Part shown: positions 33,186 through 44,876 of the stretch, piece by piece
How positions within the stretch are numbered: the first letter of the stretch is position 1
How the letters are laid out: every line of letters begins with the position of its first letter
Source: Liolophura sinensis
Taxonomy: Eukaryota > Mollusca > Polyplacophora > Chitonida > Chitonidae
Direction: 5' to 3'
DNA: 64,000 nt
NCBI RefSeq assembly: GCF_032854445.1
Contig: NC_088301.1
Span: 41,597,116-41,661,115, forward strand
Program-made: the position numbers and the translations under genes
Notes under the pieces: generated by a model
What the model was told of the DNA's origin: nothing
Database searches by the model: none
Seen by the model: only the letters and a program-made list of their open reading frames with translations

Positions 33186-33463
33186 GGGGCCTCTGTCGCT
33201 CAGTTGGTTAGCGCGCTAGCCCAGCGTAATGACCCGGGATCCTCTCACTAATGCGGTCGCTATGAGCTCAAGTCCAGCTCATGCTGGCCTCCTCTGAGGC
33301 CGTAAGTGGGTAAGATCTGTCAGCAACCTGCGGATGGTCGTGGGTTCCCCCCCGGCTCTGCCCGATTTCCTCCCACCATAATGCTGGGCCGTCCTTCGTA
33401 TATATAAGTGAAATATTCTTGAGTACGGCGTAAAACACCAATCAAATAAGTAAATAAATAAAT
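33186..33463 (+). mobile_element. MetaSINE, full length, with 11-bp target-site duplication
   Basis: The best copy in the window. The tRNA-like head ggggcctctgtcgctcagtt then ggttagcgcgctagcc contains an A-box (tcgctcagttgg), and gagctcaagtcc is B-box-like. It is followed by the conserved middle and the tail gtaaaacaccaatcaaataa with AAAT repeats. It is flanked by aaaggcaaatg at 33175-33185 and 33464-33474. Confidence 0.92.
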
Positions 33464-33474
33464 AAAGGCAAATG

Positions 33475-34528
33475 TTAAAATGTCACCATATTGATGTGAT
33501 TGCAACATATTAACGCCTGTAAAATATCAGCGCCAAAATCTTAAAAAGTTGCCTTGCATAATGATCCTTTTCAGATTGAAACAATGTTAGATTACAAAAC
33601 TGTTAATATTTATAATTTATTTGACATAAACATAGTGTTAAATTGCAACATTTTCTAATAAGTTTTGTGAAGTGTTTAACTTCTAACACATTAAAAAATG
33701 CTTTCCCTCCTCCACAACTGCCAACTTGTTTGGGTTTAACATACAAAAGTTATATATCATATTTCAGTTTTAAGAGAGTATAGGAATTTCTTTAATAAGT
33801 ATAGATTGACATAAGGATTTAAACGTTATGAATGCTTATAAACGTCAAAATCTCAGAATTATCAGAAATAAAAGATGACATCTCCATGTAAGATTAATAA
33901 AATTGGTATTTCCTCGTTGTATTCCCGTTCAATTTAACTTAGTGTACTTTTCAAGGATATATTGTTTCTTCCCACTTTTCCGTACTTTTCACAAGAGAGC
34001 AAGAAGATCTATAGGGCCTATACTCAGAAATGTGATCCACGGTTTCGACCGACATAGCCCCTCTAACCGTTTATAACTCGCCGGCCCGAATTCAGCTATA
34101 ACCGAATAAAAATTTACTGCAATGTGAAGCGACATTGAAGGGGAAAATGTAGCTTTTCATGTTCCAAAAAACAATCAGAAAGTGCAGCTGCCTAATTTAA
34201 GCTGCGTAGTAAGGAAACGTAGATGAGTTTCAGTGATAAAAGGTCTGGACATATTGAAGTCGGTTGTCACCATACAGTCGCGTCTTGTTCTTAAAATGAA
34301 ACAGTGATTTTATTTAGCTTCATTCTGATAAACAAAACAACACAGCATTTTGACGAGATTCCAACGACTTTCAGTCGAGCATCTTGTTGGATTGCTTTTT
34401 CGTCCAATTTCTCACTTCGACGTCTATTTTATTCCGTTGAAAAAGGGACCACCACTTAGCACCGTCCTACTAACACACGGGCTACTCACTTGCCAGACAT
34501 TTTAATACAATGTTTTCTCCCCTGTCAC
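33475..34528. other. Intergenic, nothing recognised
   Basis: AT-rich sequence without a supported exon. I see no repeat beyond chance. Confidence 0.35.
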
Positions 34529-34590
34529 CGGCGTATGAGTGAAATATTCTTGAGTACGTCGTAAAATGCCAATGAAATAAATGAATAATT
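34529..34590 (+). mobile_element. MetaSINE 3' end fragment
   Basis: Reads cggcgtatgagtgaaatatt then cttgagtacgtcgtaaaatg and an AAAT-type tail; the 5' part is missing. Confidence 0.75.
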
Positions 34591-35397
34591 ACAAGAACAT
34601 TATTGATCTATAGGCCTTCCAGTACACCACAGGCCTGCTACTGACTTGTATATCAGAAAACCACAGTGTATTGAGTTACCGTAATACATGGGTGATCACG
34701 GGTGCTTCCCTACACAAAACACAAAAACGTGGGACTGCCTACTAAAACACCACACCATCTCGGGACACTGGTATAACACACCAGTGTGGCATAACACTTT
34801 AAGTTCATAAGGCACAAACCAAACCATCACAGAAGCTCTGCCGTACCAGAAAACCCCTAGATGTCCCTACAGAAAAATCACGGAATGTCCTCACAGAACC
34901 ACCATGGAATGTCCCCTATGGAAAACACCAAGGGAGATATCCCACATGGAAAGCTACGGAACAGACATGAACATGAAAACCGTTAAGTAATTTGTATGTA
35001 ATCTACTTACATAACAAACAGCACAGAGATTGTCTTCTGACAACACAGATAGTGCTATTCACTACATGAAAATTAATAGGTTTCTTGTGACACCTGCTCA
35101 AATAAACACCATGGTTTGTCTTTTGTCAATAACTGTTTGTGTCACTTGTCTACAGGAGGAGACAATAGGCTTCTTGTGCCACATGCTTGTGCATCTTGTG
35201 CCATCTTCTGACGGGGACATATAATTATGTGGGAACATCATAGATTTCCCCTTACTCATAAATGCCTCCGGGCAAAAAACACCACATGCACTGAACAAGT
35301 AGGCCTACCCCTTTACTTAGTTCTGATATCGGTTGGCAGCTTTTGCTTCACATTAACCACTGACGTGGAACTCAGATTCATTTTAGTCCTGAACAAG

Positions 35398-35513
35398 ATT
35401 CAACTGCGGATGGTCCTGGGTTTCCTCACACCATAATGCTGGCCACCGCCGAATAAGTGAAATATTCTTGAGTACGGCGTAAAACACCAATCAAATAAAT
35501 AAAATAAAATCCA
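35398..35513 (+). mobile_element. MetaSINE, 5'-truncated
   Basis: Starts at aactgcggatggtcctgggt and runs through accataatgctggcc to gagtacggcgtaaaacacca and an AAAT tail. It lies immediately before the Polinton-related segment. Confidence 0.85.
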
Positions 35514-36660
35514 TTTTGACGTTGTAAATTATCCTTACTTGGACAACAGTATACCGAAGGTTCTTGCATATGGCATGTACATATCTCGCCTTGTTGCATT
35601 TGTTAGAACCTGTGTGATGTGACGATTTCAATCAATGTGACAAGCTGTTACTATAATTAAGACGTACAGCATAGAGAGTAAGACCAGAGCAGTGACGACA
35701 GTGTGATAGCTGGCTAATGGTCACACGTAACCGGTGAAATACGTTTGTCAGCTGCGGAAAGTAACTCTCACATCGAGCAGTGTTGGAAAAGTTACAGGGA
35801 TAAACTGCTCCTAATGTGTCGGTTACCTCTGTCAGGGTTTGATTCTAATTATTCATGCAAATACATAAATAGTAGCCATATACACGCCCCCTAGCACAAT
35901 GGCTTAAGCAGAATTTGGTAAAACTAAAAGTATGCAGTGATGTTAATTGCAAGCTATTAGACGTCACCGGTCTAGAATTACTTAAAATGCTGTGTTTGTC
36001 ATCACATTTAACATACAATAACATTACTGAAAAAAACCAGTGTGTCACGGCTTTTCCATCAAATGCCTTCACTTATACAAGTTTCTTAAGCTTTACAATG
36101 AGTATAGTTCTCTTGCAGTAAATGCGGACAGAGCGTCCAGTATCTCTGGCGCTCTGCTTCACCCAGGGTTATGGTCTGTGTATTCATCGTGTTGAATGTG
36201 ATCGCCACGTTGGATACATGAACAGTTGCAATCAAAGCGCAACGGAGATATATATTTTGTTATCGACAACCTATGTGCTAGCATGATACACGCTTTGAAT
36301 ACTGATTTCACTCAGACAACCAGAACATACCTTGCGTGTTTTCAACATCACTGAAAACTTTTGACTGCTTCTCTTTCCATGATTAAGTCCAGTTTTCATG
36401 CGCTATGCACTTTCTTCACTCTTTGGTGGTTTGTGTTGTTTTAGGAATTGGTCTTGCGTTTATTGATCTTGAACGTGCTTACTGGTTAACGACGACATTG
36501 TAGAGTACAGATTTAGTATGTTGACTTGAGGACAGCATGGGCTGAAAAACCAAGTTCGAAGGTACTGAATGGAAGATTTCAGATCAGTGTTCTCAAGAAA
36601 GGAACAGATCTCAAATCTACTCTCCTCTACTTAGACTTTTATATTGTCGGCTAATGTGTA
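35514..36660 (+). mobile_element. Relict segment homologous to the Polinton interior
   Basis: 35514-35650 matches 27112-27260 and 36045-36190 matches 27280-27390, with further shared phrases at ~36215 and ~36455 (cttgcgtttattgatcttga against cttgccattatcgacttgga). Identity is about 70-80% in blocks, with ~350 bases of extra sequence between. Order and orientation match the 27.1-28.0 kb stretch. The likeliest reading is an older, mostly lost second Polinton of the same family; a shared inserted repeat is the alternative. Confidence 0.6.
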
Positions 36661-39600
36661 CCATACCAAAGAACACTTATAGTTCACTTCGTTCATATTA
36701 TAGTTTTGATATCGTTTTGATGGATATTCTCTCCATTTCCATGTGTTCTTTTGTCTGATACTGAGAGATCTATTACATGCCATTAGATGTTAATTTTACA
36801 AATTTGATAAAACAATCATCTAATGACATATTACAAATTTCCAAACATGAGACAACAAAGCTTTTCTCTCAGAAGCAATACCAATGCATAATCTAACAAG
36901 TGAGTTTTCTTTTGATTTCAATCTTGTATTTATTTCTCTGTGGTAGAGATTATGTGACAAGCGAAACATACAAATATATACAAGTATCTTAAACAGCATA
37001 TATGATCACAGCCAATTTCCAGGTAAACTTAAGCTCTGTTAAAAAGGGACCTTTAGAATAATCAAAAACAAAAGGAGTGAATATTAAAGCCATAAAAACT
37101 CAAACTGCAACATGTTTTAGTTACTATCAGATGTAATAATTTGCCAACCAATATATTAGATAAACCATCCAGGATAGTGGAAATCAACAAAATAACAAAA
37201 CTTTTACATACACACCATATGCACATAGCATTCAGTGTATGATACAGTGGTGATACATTTCAACATGGCATTACACATCTACTGATATGTTGTTAGATTC
37301 TTCATACCTTAACAAACATTCACATCTAACCAGTCCACTATTTGTGGAGATATACATTTATTATCAAATTTATACTTTTGTATTTTGTCTTCCACCATCC
37401 AAATTCATAAGTTGCTTTAAAAAAAAAAAAAAGAAAGAAAGAAAAGAATAGAAACTTGCTGTTGGTGACAAACAAATTTTGATAAATCTCAATATTGAAA
37501 TGACAGAAGATTTTCAGTTATCAAAAATGAACAGTACGCTTTTCAGCTGCAACCAATTGTGAGGTGGGATAATTCATGCACCCTTTCCATGCAAAGTTAC
37601 TTTGATGTCTTCCACCAACAAATGAAGTCTCATCTTTAAAACGTTTTATACCCATGTCTACAGAAAAATTTCTCTTTGTTGTTTACAAAGCTATGTCTCT
37701 TTTGCGGAAGTTAACCAAAACACGTTACAAATTTTTTTTTGCATATCTGCGAACACTGACCCCAGCGTGAATAAGTTCAAGACTTCATCTTTTTTTTTTT
37801 TAACTGATACCTTCTACATATTATAAATTATGCTGTATTCAACTTTGCATTACATTCTGTTGTGCATCTGGGACAGTCTACAGGTATTATGCAAAGCCTT
37901 ACAAAATTAGAAATACATTCTTAAAATTTGTCTTTGTTTTTGTAAGTTAAGAAAAATGTAATTATGACTCATCTGCCATACACGCAATTAGAAATATTCT
38001 TGGAACTGAATTCCATATTATGTCATTATTAGCTCGCATATTGGCACTGTCACATATAATCCATCCATGGTCTCTAAGCCTACCAGAGCTACCGCATTGA
38101 AGCTCAGGCAGCACTACAGTGCATGCACATTTTTCATTGGTTAGTAGAGTGATCTCCCTTTAACTTTGCAGGAAACATTTCAACTTGTATCAACCTGCAG
38201 AAGCATGAGACTTGCAGTAGACAAACACATAACTTGTAAAAAATGCAGAGAAAACCTACACGTAGCTTTCCACATGTTTAAAAACCACATATACAGTATC
38301 AAATTTCACCTGTGCATTATTTATCTACTAAACTTTTTTTTTGCTGATTTTATATTATTATCTACAAATTCTCCCATCTTTCTTGTCTTTTCTGCTCATT
38401 TTAACACAGCCTGAAAAAGTTTGTTCAACCACACTCCCAGATTCATTATTAAGTCAGTAAGTTACTGAACAAGTACAAGTCAAATACATCATTTCAGCCC
38501 AATCTGCTGCAACTTTCTAATCTGATGACCAGCAAGTTTTTCAGTGAGAATTTAAACAGGCACTAAGCAAAGAAAATGTAATTCTTAAGATTCATGCACG
38601 CATGTATTTCAAGGTATGGCAGGGGAGTAAGCTTAACCAAATATGATCAACTGTAAAATACATTAAAACTGAAGCTGTCTGATAATGACTGATAAAGCTC
38701 ATTTGACAAAGACACCAAACAGTAATCTGACTAATAAATTGGTAAACTGTGTCTTTTGATACCTGACAATGTCAACATTCAAGCAAATGACTTCGCTGCC
38801 AGTTTGTGGAAGGTTTATTCATTTGTCAGCTAACTGCATGTACATGTTAATACTCAACGTGCAAGGTAAATCCTGCTGGATCAAAAATGCACTCTATTGT
38901 GTATATAAAATGATAGAATTACCAACAACATGGCCTTCATCTTCATTTACAGTAATCCATATGCATTTAGAAACCGTGCATTATCGCTATTTCAATTTCA
39001 GGCTTCAAGTTACTGGTGTATATCCAAATGTACATCTTTGTACTGGGCATTAAATTAATCAGCTACCCCTTCTACCCATCTATTCAGTACTGCGTACTTG
39101 TGAAATTGGTGAATAAACTGGAATTAATGAATGATTATGGCTCAACAACACATTAGCAATAATTACATTCCATCTACGGTGAATCTAGAGCCTTACCAGG
39201 GAAAAATATCTGAAGTTATGCTTCCTGATATGCTTAATTCTTGATTGTTGTTCTTTCGATTTCTGCCAATCCATCACCTTTCTTACACCTGGAATGATGG
39301 ACCTTGATATCATTATCCCTTTGTGATAAAAGACCCTTTGTTTTCTGTGTTTAATTATTGTGATTCCTTGATGGAAAATTCCTCTCTACCTGTCTTCAGT
39401 AATAGTTATTAAGCTGTGAAGATAGAAAGACATGCCAAAAGGGGTCTACTATTACTTGTAACGGTTAAGTCTCTTTTCTCACTGTGCATGTAAGTGGAGA
39501 TGGATAGTATCCACAAGTCCCAGAGAGAAATATATTAGCATGAAATTGACAGAAAAAGCACAAAGGGTTACGTAGGAGTTCATATATACAAGAGAGAAAA

Positions 39601-39963
39601 TGTAAACAAATGATCATACATGGGGCTTAGAAAAAAAGACAGACATTTCTTTAGCAAATGAAAGCATCCAGCACCTGTACTTGAAATCACAAGTCAAGTC
39701 TTCCTTAGTTAATTTTGCCATGAAAGTCTCTTATATCACTAGGCAAATATAAGAATACCCACGCTCATTTGTCACCTGCACTCCTATGTATAAAGCCACA
39801 TTGGCCACACTTGTGCAATCAGCTAAAGCAATGTATATCAAAATATACAAACAAACATTTCAAGGTTCCCTCTGGTATCAGAGCGGCTAAAGTCAGGTTC
39901 TGATTCCATATGGCATATAAAGGTGCATCACTGCTGACATAAACCAAGGCAAGTCACACCTGG
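36661..39963 (-). other. Probable long 3'UTR of the ParB-like/C2H2 gene
   Basis: An AT-rich stretch with homopolymer runs and no supported exon or SINE. On the minus strand the first good AATAAA far downstream is at 36929-36934, which would give a ~3 kb 3'UTR. Transcript ends closer to the stop cannot be excluded. Confidence 0.4.
36929..36934 (-). terminator. Candidate poly(A) signal AATAAA
   Basis: Canonical hexamer on the minus strand at the end of the AT-rich region downstream of the gene ending at 39964. Confidence 0.3.
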
Positions 39964-42900
39964 TCAGTGATCTACCTGCCTTTTGTGAATCCACAACTCC
40001 TGCTTTGATTGGAAGTACTTACGGCACTTCCAGCAGCGGTGATTTAACGTTCTAAGATGTCTATCTGTTTTTGCCAGCATATCAATAGGCAGGCGCTGGC
40101 TGTTCCCGTGTCCATCAAACACAAACAGCATTTCATCATCTGATTCTGATCCTTGCTGCATTTCCTGCTCACTGAGAGTTCGTGGCTCATCTGGGCCATT
40201 GCTACTACTTGTGCTGGTACTACTGTGGCTGTTGTACATTACTTTACTGCTCTTAGGGGGAGGTTGTTTGCGCTCCCCGCCTCCGAAACTCGCAGAGCTC
40301 AGACGGCCTGTGGCTGTGCTCCCACGCGATGTACTTGTAGCTGATTTAGCCGATCTATTATTATAGTTAGAATTGACGGACGGTGCTCTTTCTGATCCTG
40401 ACCGTACAAAATTAGAACCAACTCCATTCCCACGCCCAGACCCCGACCGAACGAAGGAAGAAATGATGCCCACACCTCGGCCAGAGCCTGCACGTACAAA
40501 GCTAGAGTTTGTTGTGCCTCTGCCTGATCCATATCGCACAAATGGTTGTGTTTTGATATCAGTTTTGATGCTTGTCCTGGACGGCATTGAATGATTCGCT
40601 ATTGGGCGATGAGAACTGTGGCCATTCTGAGCCTCCGTGCTCTTGCTGTGGAGCAGGGAGCGGCGGGTTGAGGGCGATGCAGTTGTGGGCTGTACAGTGC
40701 TCAAGGCAGTATTGCGCCTTGATGGTAAACTCTTGCTCATTGCTGTTTTCCCCAGCGAGCTTGTCGGCCTCTCGGATCTACCTCTGCTGATGCTGTGATC
40801 ATCTTGGCTTCTCCTCCCACCCTCGCTAGACTCACATTCTTCTGACCCAGCTTTACATCCATTTTCTGGAATTACAAAAAGCAATCCTTCACTCTCACAG
40901 TCACTGATTAAAATTATTACAAAGAATGACACTGCACTTAACTCAAGATTTGGTGACACTGATATTTGTCAGAATTTAGACTTACATGTACATGTACAAA
41001 CATTTAGTACTAAAAACAATAAACCAAAGCATATCTGAATTCCAAATAACAAAATCTGAGGGTCACTCTGACAAGACGTTCTTAGCACCTGATTCAGAAA
41101 TTATAGCCACTACCACCAAAATAAAGCTCCAAAATACTGTATCAAGTCATTGTGGACATTACATTGTTTCTAATTTTGTCAGATAGGATGCCATAATGTA
41201 TACAGAGATTTGAAACAATGCAAAAACAAAGAGAGACTCTGACAGTTCAGCACAAATCTGAGCTCACAACATTCAGACCAGACTTGGTTCAACAGAGTAC
41301 AGTGCCACTGTTTTGTTTTGATATTGGTAACGTGTCAAAATATCTGTTAATATTCAAACTCTCCTTTTACTAACTTGTCTAGGATGACATACCTTGTTTT
41401 TCATTTTAACAATGAGAGCTTTCAAAACTGACTTGGTCATCATATACACACATATATATATATTATGTACCCAAGGTTCTTTCCTACTTGCCCTGTAACC
41501 ATTTTTCAAATGTGATATGTGCCACAACAAATAGTTGTTAAGATTTTCAATTCAAGGTCTCTGTCACGGTGGTCTATGGTTTATCAGAAGTCGGTCCAAG
41601 ATTGGCAAACTATTCAAAATCATACAAATATAGCTGGCATCCTACCAACACTGTTTGATACAACCATACCAATACCAGTGTACTGAGCCAACTATGTGAT
41701 AAAAGTCTTTTGACATATTTTGTTCAGTAGAATTCTGCTTGGCAGCATGTCACAAATGACTACTTTGCGGATGAAAACTGGTTGTGTAATGCAATCAAGG
41801 GAATAAAGTTGGTGAGCTTAAGACTTATGGGTTAAATTTATGAGTATCTCCAGTGACCAGGGTCATAAGCAAGTTTAATGCAACACTCAAAATATCCAGG
41901 TATGTTTTGTTTGCTAATCAACATCATGGAATATTAGAGCAAGAAAAACTTTGAACTTTTGGTCACTTATATCTATTACATACAGATGTTAACAATATTA
42001 TGTGCATACATCAAAAAAGTCCCAATGGCTGACACTTACTTAATGCCTATTTTGATGGTCGGTAACATTGATTTAATAAAGCCTTTCTTAATAGGCAGTA
42101 ACACCAGGTGTTGAGTAGAAAGTAAATACGGTCACTAGACTAAAAACGCTATTACATGAAATATATATGTATCATGACTAATGCACTTTCCCCAAAAGTG
42201 CATTTTAGTGGTTAACAAAGGTAACAAAAATATTACTTTTGGAGGTGAAAGTTAAATTTTTTCAAGAGCAGAACCCTCGCTTTCCAAGCGAAAAAAAATC
42301 TCAAAACACCTCAAAGATCAATAACAGAACACTCAAAACTAGGCAAAATGAAAAAATAAAAATTTAGTCGTAGACGAAATTATAGGTCAGCTTCTGTTGT
42401 TTGGTTTGTCAAGTAGGCTAGACAACATGCAGATGTGTTTCAAAGTTCTATGAAGCTTGTATTACACGAAGGGGACAAGGGGCAGAATCTATACTATAAC
42501 ATGTAGCGCTTCACATATTTATCTAGTTCAAAATTCAGTCGCTAAGACGACTTTTTTAGTTAACAGGGTGATCATAAGCTATTTACTGTCTGAATTTCAT
42601 ACAAAACCTCATCCTGATACTGACTGATTTTCATAACGGTATATCTGGGAGAAAGTTGCATGGGGTATTTAATCTTGCAGTGAATGTGTTCACAGAACTG
42701 TGCTTTATGTCAAGGGCAAGAAAAGGAAGGGAGTCATAGCTGAGAAAGGAGTGAAATTTTGCTCCAGAATGCAAAAGAAAAAAGGTGTTTAAGTGTATGA
42801 ATGTACAATATGTATGAATATTTTCTATAGTAAGCCTATCTAGGTTTCACAAATGTTGATACACGTATCCCATGGCATCCTGTAGTGACCTTTTCATTGT

Positions 42901-44876
42901 CATCACATATATTTCTGGCTACTCATGGCTTCCCACTCATTGCCCTTAAAATGTTTTTGTTGTATGTTCTAGGTGAAGATGTTCAACTGTTCAACACATT
43001 GGTTCACATTCCTGAACCCCAAAAGTTGTTATTTTGGAGGCACTGATAAAGTCATTGATATCCAAATGTATGTTTGCATGTATTATATGCTTGGGGTTTT
43101 ATGTTGTGCTTGACAAGTTTACAGTCATGTGACGACGAGGTATCATTAGGTGTATGTACATATCCCGTGTCTTCTTGTGGCTGGGTGAGACCACGCCGCC
43201 AAAGTGATGCTGCCACTGATGTATCATGCCGAAAACAGCAGACATGACACACCACACAGTCACATCATGCTGACACCATGCCAACCAGGCCCATTTCCTT
43301 GCTCTAATCTCTCACTGCTGAGAGTCAAGTGAGGCAACAATAAGTACCATTTTTAAAGTGTAATCTTATCAAATGAGTCCATGGATTAAAGTTACCCTTG
43401 GAAAGTTTAGCCTTAGATATTCAATGACATCAATGTGGCTGTCCCAGTGTGCCTTTCAGCATACTAAGATAAACACTCTGAATCTCCCATTTGTATGTCA
43501 GGACAATCATTTGTATTTGTCATGGTACCAACAGTGTAATTTCCACAACACACAACCACGACTACACAGGCACTACTACATCATTTTAATTTTATTAGAA
43601 TACTATTTCAGGGTTCATGCAGCATGATACTTGATAATTCCATAACTTTCCCCGAACTTTTTAGAGACAATTCCATGACTTCATGCAGCCCGATACTTGA
43701 TAAATTCCATAACTTTCCCCGAACTTTTTAGAGACAATTCCATGACTTTCATCACCAGTTCACTGACCCTCAGGACTATTTAGTGCTTTCCAGTTTTTGG
43801 CAAGACATTTCATCTCTTAACCTCTTGCACATATTTTGCATTGCTATCAATCGAATATGACATATAACAACAAAATGAACATTTGCCCCACTTAAAAGTC
43901 GAAGATCTGAAACTTACAACTAGCAGTTTATGAACAATGTTCTAACCTGTTTCCAGTTGTTATAAAGAAATTAAATGACCTGCACAAGAATTCCAGGTTT
44001 TAAAACGCCTGGAAATCTTCACTTTAAATTCCATAAAAAGCATTTTTCAGGGCAACATGAATCCAGGCATACTTATGTTGTTGAGCTTTGCTTTTCTAAT
44101 CAAATGATATTGTGCATTATAGTTGTGGTTTGTGCGTCATACCTGGTGGAAATTGGTCAGATTTGTATGTTATTTGTAAATCATCACCTTGCAAAGAAAA
44201 ATTCATGAAAATTTTCATCTACTGCGTAATTGTACAGTGCAAGGTAATGGTAGTTCACAAATTACAATTTACATTTGATCAATAAACATTTAGCCCATCT
44301 CAGATCCCAGGTTACTTAAGAAATGACCTGCGTGAAAATAAACTAATCTGTACAAGAGAGACAACCTTCTTCGCGCTGCACTGCAACAGTCCTGTTTCCT
44401 CTTTTACCAACTGTGATTGTTAGGTCATTAAATTCGTCTGCTAAATCTCCATGGCCTTGACCTCGCCGTTGGACAACCTTCACCTTGATCCTTTTACATT
44501 GCCCCACCTGGTGGAGTCGACGGAAAACGGCTAAGGGGCGGTTATCGATGCAATACCACTGGCCGGAGTGTCTTTCTACTTCAACCATGGGAATGTCCTC
44601 TGGTCCTAGTGTGCCGTCCAAAACACCCTGGACAGCTTCCTCAACAGTCACCCCAGTATCCAACACATCCCCACCACCCCGAAGGTCTCCATCCACATAT
44701 TCCCCGACTATTTCATCCGGGGAAAGGAGCAAATACTGCGGCATGATCACGACTGTTTGTTGTAAACAACCACCGACAACGCCAACTCCGGCCGTGGCCC
44801 CTTCTGTTTTCTGCACACTACACAGGAACAGACCACAGCGGCTCGACCTAGCCCCACTGTTCTCCAAAATATCCAA
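39964..44876 (-). CDS. ParB/sulfiredoxin-like motif protein with C-terminal C2H2 finger
   Basis: Two exons: 44876-44366 and 40865-39964. The junction is phase 1 on both sides (GAAG^GT / CAG^AA) and the total of 1413 bases gives 470 residues. Residues ~47-136 hold TVEEAVQGVLDGTLGPEDIP, MVEV, GQWYCIDNRPLAVFRRLHQV and KRIKVKVV. This pattern (P-I-x-V, then a (Y/W)YxIDNRRLxxFRR signature) recalls the ParB N-terminal/sulfiredoxin fold found in poorly studied animal proteins; no catalytic claim is made. Residues 171-400 are Ser/Arg-rich and include four FVRxGSGRG-type repeats at 279, 293, 308 and 323. Residues 448-470 form CWKC..H..H with spacing C-x2-C-x12-H-x5-H, ending exactly at the C-terminus. 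A second in-frame ATG at codon 45 (MPQYLLLSPDE) is a possible start. The domain pairing suggests a nucleic-acid-associated nuclear protein, which is inference. I do not recognise a named orthologue. Confidence 0.75.
43084..43366 (+). mobile_element. Dispersed mollusc-type repeat, long copy
   Basis: Starts tgcttggggttttatgttgt, with gtcatgtgacgacgag, later atgccgaaaacagcagacat, caccatgccaaccagg and gaggcaacaataagtaccat then ttttaaagt. The pattern matches a SINE-like repeat seen widely in mollusc genomes (memory-based). A second, shorter copy lies at 55245. It sits in the intron of the ParB-like/C2H2 gene. Confidence 0.6.
43614..43746 (+). repeat. Recent tandem duplication of a 66-bp block
   Basis: Two adjacent copies of ttcatgcagc(a/c) tgatacttgata..attccataactttcccc..gagacaattccatgac differ by about two bases and one indel. 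The high identity indicates recent origin. Intronic. Confidence 0.9.

Noticed and set aside
40866-40959. Start of the ParB-like/C2H2 second exon at an ATG at 40959
   Set aside because: The good acceptor at 40866-40867 and exact phase match to the exon ending at 44366 make the upstream codons intron.
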